Shown: in pieces, positions 1 to 6,285 of the stretch
Layout: each line of letters opens with the position of its first letter
How positions within the stretch are numbered: the first letter of the stretch is position 1
From: Bacteroidaceae bacterium
Lineage (GTDB): Bacteria; Bacteroidota; Bacteroidia; Bacteroidales; Bacteroidaceae
DNA: 6,298 bases
Reading direction: 5' to 3'
Assembly: GCA_900769465.1 (NCBI GenBank)
Contig: CAAGGT010000022.1
Location: 1-6,298 of the forward strand
Notes under the pieces: generated by a model
Told to the model about the DNA's origin: nothing
Database searches by the model: none
What the model saw: only the letters and a program-made list of their open reading frames with translations
Position numbers and translations under genes: made by a program

Positions 1-19
1 ACGACTGCCCTGTTCTTTG

Positions 20-44
20 GTACTTTCTGTCGCACAGAAAGTAC
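20..44. repeat. Perfect 11-bp palindrome with CGC centre
   Basis: The arms GTACTTTCTGT (20-30) and ACAGAAAGTAC (34-44) are perfect reverse complements separated by CGC. No T-run follows on either strand, so a standard intrinsic terminator is unlikely. The lead-in TGTTCTTTGG (11-20) resembles the start of the palindrome at 6116-6138 (TGTTCTTTTGG), so the two may belong to one family of dispersed intergenic palindromes. That link is inferred from a short match only. Confidence 0.65.
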
Positions 45-87
45 ATATAGCAAAAACTACAGAAAGAATATAAGACAACTGAACAAG

Positions 88-149
88 GTTGAAAATTGCG
101 AGTAAGTGTGGAGTTGTTTACACACAAAGTGAGCGGAAGCAATTTCAAC
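88..149. repeat. Nested inverted repeat, possible structured RNA or cruciform
   Basis: GTTGAAAATTGC (88-99) is complementary to GCAATTTCAAC (139-149) apart from one bulged A. Inside that loop, GTGTG (106-110) can pair with CACAC (121-125). This gives a two-level stem about 62 bases long. It is not a tRNA and no known RNA family was recognised. It may be the remnant of a repeat element. Confidence 0.4.
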
Positions 150-245
150 AAAGTTAAAACTACAATCAATTCTATAAATCAATAGACTATCCCCCAGGCT
201 TAAAGCAAACAGGGGCATCCACACCTTTTTACGACTGAGCCGTGA

Positions 246-1151
246 TTACTTCTTCTGTTCTTTCTTGCCGAATACCGAGAAATGTACATATCTCTTTGGG
301 TTCTCCTTCAAGTCCTCGAGCAGGTTTGTCGCAGCCTCGCAGGTAGCATTGAGTTTGCTGTAAAGGGTTGTGTCATTCAACAGCATTCCGGCAGTGCCGT
401 TACGGTCATTGAGCGCTGTGGTAATCTGCTGTATGTTATTCAGTGAAGCCTCAAGGCTTGCCACCATATTGTTGAAATCTACCTCGCTCAACTGTGACGA
501 AATCTTCAACAAATCATCCTCAAGCTCAACCACCTTGTCAAGTGCAGTAGGTATGTCGTCGGTTACAATCTTGTTCAGCTCGCCCGATGTCGTGTTCAGC
601 TGTGCGGTCATCGACTCAATGTTGTTGAGTGCGTTGTTTATTGCAGGGTTCGAGAGTATGCCGTTGAGTGAAACCAACATTGAATCCACTTTGGGCAACA
701 TTGCCTCCAGCTGTGGAATCATCTCGCCCATCTCGCCCATAGCACCGGCCTCCAGCTCTCCTTTCAGTGTCGAACCCGGCTCAATTGTGCCGCTTCCGTT
801 GCCCAGTACAAGACAAATGGTGCTTCCGCCCATCAGTTTGTTGTGTATCTGCGCGTAGCTGCCCTCGGGGATTCTCATACCCTTGTCAATGCTCACGGTC
901 AGGAACACAAGGTTGCTCTCGTTGAAGTTGTGCTCAATTGAACTGACATTTCCAACCTTGCAACCGTTCACATACACAGGTGCCGAATTGGTCAACTCTC
1001 CAATATTCGTGAACTCAATGCGGTACTTGTCTGTATCGTCAAAGATATCTATACTCTTGAAAAAGTTGATAAGGAAATAGATTACAAACATTGCGCCCAA
1101 TCCAAGCAGGCCCACTATAAACTCTCGTGAAAATCTTTTTATCTTGTTCAT
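246..1151 (-). CDS. MCE/MlaD-family lipid-transport protein
   Basis: A 301-residue protein, probably an inner-membrane-anchored periplasmic substrate-binding subunit of an Mla-like ABC system that moves phospholipids between the membranes. After a short basic N-terminus (MNKIKRFSRE) there is one membrane span at about residues 11-31. An MCE domain follows at about 42-118 (KYRIEFTNIGELTNSAPVYV, then VGNV and the GGSTI strand). Residues about 140-285 are mostly helical, with regularly spaced leucine and isoleucine, and include RNGTAGMLLND, a motif often seen in MCE tails. The end NPKRYVHFSVFG is also typical of Bacteroidetes members. The protein is longer than the roughly 180-residue MlaD of E. 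coli because of this tail, which in other MCE proteins forms a helical tube or needle. Its ATG overlaps the TGA of the upstream amidase (ATGA), which fixes the start and suggests translational coupling. No permease or ATPase gene follows. MCE family is firm; lipid transport is inferred from the family. Confidence 0.9.
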   Translation of the reverse strand: MNKIKRFSREFIVGLLGLGAMFVIYFLINFFKSIDIFDDTDKYRIEFTNIGELTNSAPVYVNGCKVGNVSSIEHNFNESNLVFLTVSIDKGMRIPEGSYAQIHNKLMGGSTICLVLGNGSGTIEPGSTLKGELEAGAMGEMGEMIPQLEAMLPKVDSMLVSLNGILSNPAINNALNNIESMTAQLNTTSGELNKIVTDDIPTALDKVVELEDDLLKISSQLSEVDFNNMVASLEASLNNIQQITTALNDRNGTAGMLLNDTTLYSKLNATCEAATNLLEDLKENPKRYVHFSVFGKKEQKK

Positions 1152-2275
1152 TTTGCTTGTTTTTTAAAAATCTCGATGGCTTGGCGGGTGTTGATCTTCT
1201 CGCCATTGAGGAACGCTATGATGAACGCATCCTTGAACTTGTCCGTCATCTGTTTCTTCAATTTCAGAATCTCGTTGTAGTCCTCGCTTTCGCCGTGTGT
1301 GTATTTGTATATTCCGTTCTCCTTGTAACAGTCAGTCTTCAATCCCTTGAATCTCTTGTCGTTGCTCTCGAGCTTGCTGTCCGATGCCATTATCTGTATC
1401 TTGAACACCGGCTTGCCGCTGTCGGCTGCTGCTGCATCCTTCTTTGCCGGCACCTCTTCCTTGTCGGCACTCTTCTGGGGCTCACGTCCCTTGCCGTATA
1501 GCCTGTAATACTCGGCAAATCCGTTGAAAATACCGCTTGCAAGTTTCTCCTGTCCCTCTTTCGATGCTATCAGGCTCTCGTCCTTGCTGTTGGTGATGAA
1601 TCCAAGCTCCACAAGGATACTTGGCATTACGGTGCGGTGCAGCACCAGGAAACCGGCCGATGAAACGCCCCTGTCGTTGAGTGCAGTGTTCTTTACCATC
1701 CCGTTCTGTACCATCTCAGCCAGTTTTACACTCAATTCCATATCGTGGCTACGCATGAGCTCAAAGATTATGTAGCTCTCGCTTGAACGCGGGTCGAATC
1801 CCTTGTATGTCTCCTCGAAATTCTCCTCGGACAGAATGACTTCATTCTCGTACATTGCAGCTGCCTTTGCCTCGGCATCACTTCCTGCACCCAGGGTGAA
1901 TGTCTGGCATCCGTGTGCCTTTGTGTTCTTGCTGGCATTGGAGTGTATCGAAATGAACAGGTTTGCACCGGCCTTGTTCGCAATGTCGGCACGTTTGGCA
2001 AGCGGAATCTTTACGTCGGTGGTGCGTGTGTAGATGACCTTTACCTCGGGGTATGCCTTGTTTATCATCCCTCCAAGCAGTTTCGAAACACTGAAATTGA
2101 TATTCTTCTCCTGTGACTTCTTGCCCAATGCTCCGGGGTCCACACCGCCGTGACCGGCATCAATGACAACGGTAAAGGGCTTCTTGCCGCTCTTTTGTGC
2201 CATTGTCTGCGGAACGGCCGATATAAGCAGCAAGAACAGTAATATTGTTCTTGAAATCAGGAGAATATGTTTCAT
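1148..2275 (-). CDS. Secreted N-acetylmuramoyl-L-alanine amidase (Amidase_3) with SPOR-like C-terminus
   Basis: A 375-residue zinc amidase expected to cut the bond between N-acetylmuramic acid and L-alanine in periplasmic peptidoglycan. A signal peptide (MKHILLISRT plus a leucine-rich core) ends near TMA|Q at residue 26, with no lipobox Cys. The Amidase_3 domain runs from about 34 to 258. Probable zinc ligands are His42 (DAGHGG), Glu56 (QEKNINF) and His111 (SIHSNA); the catalytic Glu223 lies in LVELGFITN. Residues about 130-190 are an insert before the catalytic strand, where related AmiB/AmiC enzymes carry a regulatory helix. A Lys/Glu/Ala-rich linker (about 262-288) leads to a SPOR-like domain (about 289-365, VFKIQIMAS to AFIIAFLNGE), which would target denuded glycan. 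The frame stays open upstream to an ATG at 2371, but a good promoter lies inside that extension and the signal peptide begins at 2275, so 2275 was chosen. It is first in an operon with the MCE gene. Confidence 0.92.
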   Translation of the reverse strand: MKHILLISRTILLFLLLISAVPQTMAQKSGKKPFTVVIDAGHGGVDPGALGKKSQEKNINFSVSKLLGGMINKAYPEVKVIYTRTTDVKIPLAKRADIANKAGANLFISIHSNASKNTKAHGCQTFTLGAGSDAEAKAAAMYENEVILSEENFEETYKGFDPRSSESYIIFELMRSHDMELSVKLAEMVQNGMVKNTALNDRGVSSAGFLVLHRTVMPSILVELGFITNSKDESLIASKEGQEKLASGIFNGFAEYYRLYGKGREPQKSADKEEVPAKKDAAAADSGKPVFKIQIMASDSKLESNDKRFKGLKTDCYKENGIYKYTHGESEDYNEILKLKKQMTDKFKDAFIIAFLNGEKINTRQAIEIFKKQAK

Positions 2276-2332
2276 AAAACAGTCGTGTACCCTTTTTGTT
2301 TTGTAAAAACACAAAAATGTGGAAATTCCCTG

Positions 2333-2363
2333 CAAAAATACAGCATTTATTACAAACGGCAAA
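2333..2363 (-). promoter_or_regulatory. Bacteroidetes-type promoter of the amidase-MCE operon
   Basis: Read on the minus strand, TTTG (2363-2360) is followed by exactly 19 bases and then TATTTTTG (2340-2333). This matches the primary sigma factor consensus of Bacteroidetes, TTTG-N19-21-TAnnTTTG. Transcription would start near 2326, leaving a leader of about 50 bases before the ATG at 2275. The longer start at 2371 lies upstream of the -33 box and would not be transcribed from here. Confidence 0.75.
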
Positions 2364-2445
2364 AACGACATGAGATATTTTGACTTTTTTTGGCTTTAAA
2401 AGCCCCGGCTGCAGTTTTTCTTGTCAATTAAAATCCGATTCTGCA

Positions 2446-2475
2446 TTGAAGTGCTTGCTTTTTTTTGTATTTTCG
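2446..2475 (+). promoter_or_regulatory. Probable Bacteroidetes-type promoter of malQ
   Basis: TTG at 2446-2448, then 19 bases, then TATTTTCG at 2468-2475. This is one base off the TAnnTTTG consensus and has a weaker -33 box (ATTG). It would start transcription near 2480-2482 and leave a leader of under 20 bases before the ATG at 2498. It lies about 100 bases from, and divergent to, the amidase promoter. No operator palindrome was seen between them. Confidence 0.45.
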
Positions 2476-2497
2476 CAAGGTTTATAAATAATCTGCA

Positions 2498-5188
2498 ATG
2501 CATTTTATAGAATTCAACATAAGATACGACATCAGCGACGGTGCGACGGTGCATCTCTGCTACCGTTTGTGCGAGAATGGCAACGTAACCGGCTGCTCTC
2601 TTCCTCTGCGACAGGTGCAGAAAGGGTGGTGGCAATGCTCGGTCGAGGTAGATGACCGCTATGCCGACATAAACTATGGCTACGAACTGCGCCTCGGTGA
2701 TGACACGCTATGCACCGAATGGGGCGGTATGGCGCACACTCTGCGTTTCAACTGCGTGAACAACAACTATATTGTCCACGATATGTGGCTCGACTCTCCT
2801 GCCGGCTACTATGCACGCACCAACCTCTTCCGTTTCTTTGACAAACGGGTGACAAGGCTCGACGAACCCTCAATCAACTGGTATAACCGCAGCGTCACAT
2901 TCTCGGTCTATGCTACGGGCTTGCGTGAGGGTGAGCGCCTTCATCTGGTGGGCGATGCCGATGTGTTGGGCGCTTGGGAACCTGCAAGGGCTCTGCCAAT
3001 GCAGCAGCGTGTCCACAACCGTTGGAGCGTGACCTTTGATGTGGCCACATTGTGGAGTGGGGCGCTTGACTACAAGTTCATAGCCGTTGACGGTGATGGC
3101 AACGTGCGCTGGGAGAGTGGCGACAACCGTCACATAATGCTCCCCGATTTCGAGCCCTCCACAAACTACTTCTATCAGCTCGATGCCCTTGCCTTTGATG
3201 CCCCCTCATTGCGCCTTGCCGGTACGGTAATCCCCCTCTTTTCACTACGTTCGGCCCACGGATGGGGTATCGGCGACTTCGGTGACATAAAACTGATGGC
3301 CGACTGGCTCTCCTCTACAGGGCAGAACATACTGCAACTGTTGCCCGTGAACGACACCACGGTGCGTGGCGGCAGCGAGGACTCCTATCCCTACAACTGT
3401 GTTTCGGTCTTTGCACTGAACCCCATATACACCGATATGTCCGTTCTTCCGCCACTTTCGAAGGCACGTCGCAACGCCTACTACCGGAAGGAGCGTGAGG
3501 CACTCAATGCCCTGCCCGCGGTGGACTATGCCAAGACATATCGTTTGAAGATAAACTATCTGCGCGAACTCTTTGACCAGGAGGGCTGTGACGTAATGGC
3601 AAGCGAAGGCTATCGTGCCTTTGAACAGGAGCAGCGACAGTGGCTCACCCCCTATGCGCTTTTCCGTTTCCTCTCATCGCGCCTGCACAGCAATATCTGG
3701 GACTGGGGCGAATATTCACGTTACGACAGTACAACGGTAGAGCGTGTGGTGGCCGAATATCCCGATGCTGTCAACGAGATGCACTTCTACTGCTATGTGC
3801 AGTACCTGCTCTTTACGCAGCTCTCCAATGCTCACGACTATGCCAACAGCCGCGGTGTGGCTCTCAAGGGTGATATCCCCATAGGTGTTGCTCCCAACGG
3901 GGTCGACGTGTGGTGCGACAGTGAGCAGTTCAACCTCTCCGTGTCGGCCGGTGCGCCGCCCGATATGTTTGCTGCCGACGGTCAGAACTGGGGTTTTCCC
4001 ACATATAACTGGCAGGTGATGGCTGCCGACGGTTATGCCTGGTGGCGCCGCCGTCTGCAATATATGTCCTGCTTCTTCGATGCCTACCGCATTGACCACA
4101 TACTCGGTTTCTTCCGCATTTGGGAAATACCGCGCACCGCAAAGAGCGGTCTTGCCGGCAGCTTCTCGCCCAACCGTCCTTTGTCGGTCGGGGAGATGGC
4201 CTTGTCGGGCTTTGAGTTCGACGCGGAGCGCCACACTGCGCCATATATCGACGATGCCCTGCTCAAGAAACACTTCCCGCGCAAGGCAAAGCAGATAATA
4301 GAGGCATTCCTTGATGCACAGGCCGACGGTACCTACCGTTTCAAGCCCGAGATGGAGAATGCCAACCTGTTGGCCTACTACATATATGAACGCACTCCAA
4401 AGCTCCCGCAAGCAATGAAGGATGCCCTGCAGCGCATCTATGGCAACGTACTCTTCATGCGCGACCTGAATAACCCGGCAATGTACGTGCCACGTATTCT
4501 TGGCTGTGACACCGAGGCCTATGCACAGCTCTCACAGAGCGACCGCATAGCCTATGACCGCATATACGAGGATTACTTCTACAACCGCCACACAATGTTC
4601 TGGTATCGCGAGGGAATGCGCAAGCTCACCCCTCTGCTTCTCTCTACACCAATGACGGCCTGTGGCGAGGACTTGGGAATGATTCCGGCCTGTGTACCCT
4701 GGGTGATGAAGAATCTTCAGGTACTCTCGCTCGAGATACAGCGTATGCCAAAGCTCTATGGCGAGACTTTTGCCCGCCCCGAGCATTACCCCTATCTCTC
4801 CGTTGCAACACCCTCTACCCACGATATGAGTACTCTGCGCGGTTGGTGGCGCGAGGATGAGACACTCTCGCAGCAGTTCTACAACTGCGTACTCGGCTTC
4901 GACGGCAAGGCTCCGCTCGAGATGGATGGCAGGGTAGCACGTGCAATCCTGGCACAGCATCTTGCCTCACCGTCGGCCTTTGCTCTCTTTGCTTGGCAGG
5001 ACTGGATGGCAATGGACGAACGTCTGCGCCGCCCGAACCCCGATGATGAACGCATCAATGTTCCCTCGGACCGCGACCATTGCTGGAACTACCGTATGCA
5101 CATCTCTCTTGAACAGTTGATGGATGAGCGCGCCTTCAACCACACAGTGCGCTCTATGATAGCCGATGCCGGCCGTCAGCTGCAATGA
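2498..5188 (+). CDS. malQ: 4-alpha-glucanotransferase, GH77, DPE2-type with two CBM20 domains
   Basis: An 896-residue cytoplasmic amylomaltase that transfers alpha-1,4-glucan segments between chains and releases glucose, in maltodextrin and glycogen metabolism. Two N-terminal starch-binding domains come first. The first (about 1-110) is divergent. The second (about 130-230) is classical CBM20, with HLVGDADVLGAW (149-160), YKFI (192-195) and WESGDNR (205-211). GH77 starts near 240 (LAGTVIPLFSLRS). It contains LPVND, GAPPD (485-489) and GQNWG (495-499). Catalytic residues are the nucleophile Asp533 (YRIDH), acid/base Glu724 (CGEDLG) and stabiliser Asp776 (STHD). The gap of 191 residues between Asp533 and Glu724, against about 47 in the Thermus enzyme, shows the large insertion typical of plant DPE2 and its bacterial relatives. 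There is no signal peptide. A short channel gene follows 37 bases downstream on the same strand. The frame is intact and all catalytic residues are present. Confidence 0.95.
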   Translation: MHFIEFNIRYDISDGATVHLCYRLCENGNVTGCSLPLRQVQKGWWQCSVEVDDRYADINYGYELRLGDDTLCTEWGGMAHTLRFNCVNNNYIVHDMWLDSPAGYYARTNLFRFFDKRVTRLDEPSINWYNRSVTFSVYATGLREGERLHLVGDADVLGAWEPARALPMQQRVHNRWSVTFDVATLWSGALDYKFIAVDGDGNVRWESGDNRHIMLPDFEPSTNYFYQLDALAFDAPSLRLAGTVIPLFSLRSAHGWGIGDFGDIKLMADWLSSTGQNILQLLPVNDTTVRGGSEDSYPYNCVSVFALNPIYTDMSVLPPLSKARRNAYYRKEREALNALPAVDYAKTYRLKINYLRELFDQEGCDVMASEGYRAFEQEQRQWLTPYALFRFLSSRLHSNIWDWGEYSRYDSTTVERVVAEYPDAVNEMHFYCYVQYLLFTQLSNAHDYANSRGVALKGDIPIGVAPNGVDVWCDSEQFNLSVSAGAPPDMFAADGQNWGFPTYNWQVMAADGYAWWRRRLQYMSCFFDAYRIDHILGFFRIWEIPRTAKSGLAGSFSPNRPLSVGEMALSGFEFDAERHTAPYIDDALLKKHFPRKAKQIIEAFLDAQADGTYRFKPEMENANLLAYYIYERTPKLPQAMKDALQRIYGNVLFMRDLNNPAMYVPRILGCDTEAYAQLSQSDRIAYDRIYEDYFYNRHTMFWYREGMRKLTPLLLSTPMTACGEDLGMIPACVPWVMKNLQVLSLEIQRMPKLYGETFARPEHYPYLSVATPSTHDMSTLRGWWREDETLSQQFYNCVLGFDGKAPLEMDGRVARAILAQHLASPSAFALFAWQDWMAMDERLRRPNPDDERINVPSDRDHCWNYRMHISLEQLMDERAFNHTVRSMIADAGRQLQ

Positions 5189-5225
5189 TGAACTACAACG
5201 ACAGAATAAAAAAATATTATATAAT

Positions 5226-5846
5226 ATGAATAATACTTTCCGTTCTGCACTATTGGCAGGAATAGCAGTCGGCATTGCCGGCTGGGGTTACTTGGCCTAC
5301 AAAGATATTGTGGGTGCAGTGCTTTTCTCGTTCGGTCTTTTGACTGTGGTGAACTACAAACTGAAACTCTATACCGGAACAGCCGGTTTTGTGGCTCTGC
5401 GCCACGATGACGGCCGCAACCGTTGGCTCAAGGCTATCGGCGAGCTGCTGTTCATCCTCTTCGGTAATGTGATGGGCTGTATGCTTGTCGCGTTGTTCAC
5501 ACGCCTCTCTCCGCTGGAGTTGGGCGCTTCGGCACAGGCCATTCTCGAAGGCCGTCTGGCCATAGGTCCTGTGAAAGCCGGCCTGTTGGCCATTGGCTGT
5601 GGTTTCATAATGACAACCGTTGTAACCTTTGCCCGCGAAGGCAAGCCGTTGGTATTGCTCTTCGGTGTGCCACTCTTCATCAATTGCGGTTTCCCACACT
5701 GTCTGGCCGATGCCTTCTATTATATGGCAACGCCACTCTCTTACACAGCAGAGCATATTGTAGACGTGTTGGTGTTGTATCCTTGTCTTGTGATAGGCAA
5801 TTTTATCGGGTGCAACCTCTACCGCTTTGTAATGCCCGAAAAGTAA
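5226..5846 (+). CDS. Short formate/nitrite transporter (FNT) family channel
   Basis: A 206-residue integral inner-membrane protein. Six hydrophobic spans are visible at about residues 5-25, 30-50, 68-92, 117-136, 142-168 and 180-202, the normal FNT number. The length is well below the roughly 270-285 residues of FocA-type proteins because loops and termini are short. Family marks include the span-2 end LYTGT (48-52, FocA Thr91 region), FGNVMG (79-84) and IGNFIG (190-195) in spans 3 and 6, Lys117 at the start of span 4, and GFPHCLAD (155-162). His158 there corresponds to the central FNT histidine (GFEH in FocA, with Pro replacing Glu). FNT channels pass formate, nitrite, hydrosulfide, acetate or lactate; which one applies cannot be told. 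An upstream ATG at 5166 would overlap malQ and add a polar stretch, so 5226, preceded by an A/T-rich leader, was preferred. The 37-base gap to malQ has no promoter-like match, so co-transcription is likely. Confidence 0.8.
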   Translation: MNNTFRSALLAGIAVGIAGWGYLAYKDIVGAVLFSFGLLTVVNYKLKLYTGTAGFVALRHDDGRNRWLKAIGELLFILFGNVMGCMLVALFTRLSPLELGASAQAILEGRLAIGPVKAGLLAIGCGFIMTTVVTFAREGKPLVLLFGVPLFINCGFPHCLADAFYYMATPLSYTAEHIVDVLVLYPCLVIGNFIGCNLYRFVMPEK

Positions 5847-5878
5847 GAATAACATATCATAAACTACGTAATTTGGCT

Positions 5879-5927
5879 CTGTAGAAAATTAGTGTGGACA
5901 TCGTCGCGTTTGAGTCATATTCTACAG
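5879..5927. repeat. Inverted repeat with 8-bp arms, possible insertion-sequence end remnant
   Basis: CTGTAGAA (5879-5886) is the exact reverse complement of TTCTACAG (5920-5927), with 33 bases between. The left arm is preceded by GG, giving GGCTCTGTAGAAAATTAG from 5875, which resembles the GGCTCT-type termini of some ISL3-like insertion sequences. No transposase gene is present. It could be a solo end, a small non-autonomous element, or chance. Confidence 0.3.
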
Positions 5928-6001
5928 CAGTCCTCAACCTTAATTGTTCACTTGCATTTTCTTCAAGTCTTTGACAACATGCGCTAATCGTGACCCGCGG
6001 G

Positions 6002-6060
6002 GTGTGAAAACTCTCCCTCTTAAAGAGGGAGTACCCGCAAGGGGGAGGGAGTTTCCACGC
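6002..6060. repeat. Compound palindromic element with two alternative stems
   Basis: An inner palindrome CTCCCTCTT (6013-6021), A, AAGAGGGAG (6023-6031) sits in a wider imperfect repeat. GTGTGAAAACTCTCCCTC (6002-6019) can also pair with GAGGGAGTTTCCACGC (6045-6060), allowing a two-base bulge and mismatches. The two pairings share the CTCCCTC arm and exclude each other. On the minus strand the inner hairpin is followed by AGTTTT, so weak terminator activity in that direction is possible. Confidence 0.55.
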
Positions 6061-6091
6061 TGCGTGCGACCTATCACTGCACATGTTATCG

Positions 6092-6107
6092 ATTTTGTAA
6101 ACAAAAT
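6092..6107. repeat. 7-bp palindrome, A/T-rich
   Basis: ATTTTGT (6092-6098), AA, ACAAAAT (6101-6107) form a perfect inverted repeat, eight bases before the larger palindrome at 6116. It belongs to the same chain of hairpins. A binding site or part of a repeat element are both possible. Confidence 0.45.
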
Positions 6108-6115
6108 TCTTTCAT

Positions 6116-6138
6116 GTTCTTTTGGCGGCCAAAAGAAC
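6116..6138. repeat. Perfect 11-bp palindrome with single central G
   Basis: GTTCTTTTGGC (6116-6126), G, GCCAAAAGAAC (6128-6138) are perfect reverse complements. The element is followed by GAAAAGCCCC rather than a T-run, so it does not read as an intrinsic terminator on the plus strand. Its start resembles the lead-in of the palindrome at 20-44. Confidence 0.65.
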
Positions 6139-6188
6139 GAAAAGCCCCGGCACACCTAAAGTCCAGTCCACCTTTTCTTTGCTCAGGA

Positions 6189-6285
6189 GTCGCTGGGCGA
6201 CATCCCTCGGCCAAACTGGGTGCTAAAGCACACTCCTTTGGGGAGCTAAAGCTCCCGTCGTCGCAAACATTGCTCGCCCGCAATG
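6189..6285. repeat. Cluster of four small hairpins, two sharing a GCTAAAGC core
   Basis: GTCGC-TGG-GCGAC lies at 6189-6201, GTGCT-AA-AGCAC at 6220-6231, GGGAGCT-AA-AGCTCCC at 6241-6256, and CATTGC-TCGCCC-GCAATG at 6268-6285. All stems are exact (5, 5, 7 and 6 bp). The second and third share the core GCTAAAGC with different flanking arms, as if stems had changed by compensating substitutions. The block continues close to the window edge and may extend beyond it. Confidence 0.5.

Larger units (their letters stand above)
1..245. other. Non-coding region downstream of the minus-strand operon
   Basis: No credible reading frame is visible here. The stretch is AT-rich and holds three structures. 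A perfect palindrome lies at 20-44. A nested inverted repeat spans 88-149. A weak two-tier hairpin lies at 192-215, with CCCC (192-195) pairing with GGGG (212-215) around an inner GCTT/AAGC. The last sits about 30 bases beyond the stop codon of the MCE gene when read on the minus strand and could help end that transcript, but no T-run follows it. The absence of a further minus-strand gene shows that the amidase-MCE operon ends at 246. Confidence 0.6.

Noticed and set aside
20..44. Intrinsic terminator at the left edge
   Set aside because: The perfect hairpin has no T-run on either side, and the upstream gene it would serve is outside the window.
370..858. 162-codon plus-strand frame opposite the MCE gene
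   Set aside because: Antisense to a clear MCE/MlaD protein; the Ser-rich product is a shadow of the other strand.
2276..2497. Riboswitch or operator between the divergent promoters
   Set aside because: The implied leaders are too short (about 50 and under 20 bases) for a known riboswitch, and no convincing palindromic operator was seen.
3716..4411. 231-codon open frame on the minus strand inside malQ
   Set aside because: It is fully antisense to the GH77 catalytic core, shows no recognisable domain, and its openness follows from the codon bias of malQ.
5166..5225. Earlier start codon for the FNT gene at 5166
   Set aside because: It would overlap the end of malQ by 23 bases and add a 20-residue polar N-terminus not expected before the first FNT span; the ATG at 5226 fits the family better.
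5250..5855. 201-codon open frame on the minus strand opposite the FNT gene
   Set aside because: The plus-strand frame has six membrane spans and FNT motifs; the antisense product is rich in His, Gln and Cys with no family resemblance.
6116..6138. Intrinsic terminator for the malQ-FNT transcript
   Set aside because: The stem is strong but is followed by GAAAAGCCCC, not a T-run, and lies about 270 bases beyond the FNT stop codon.
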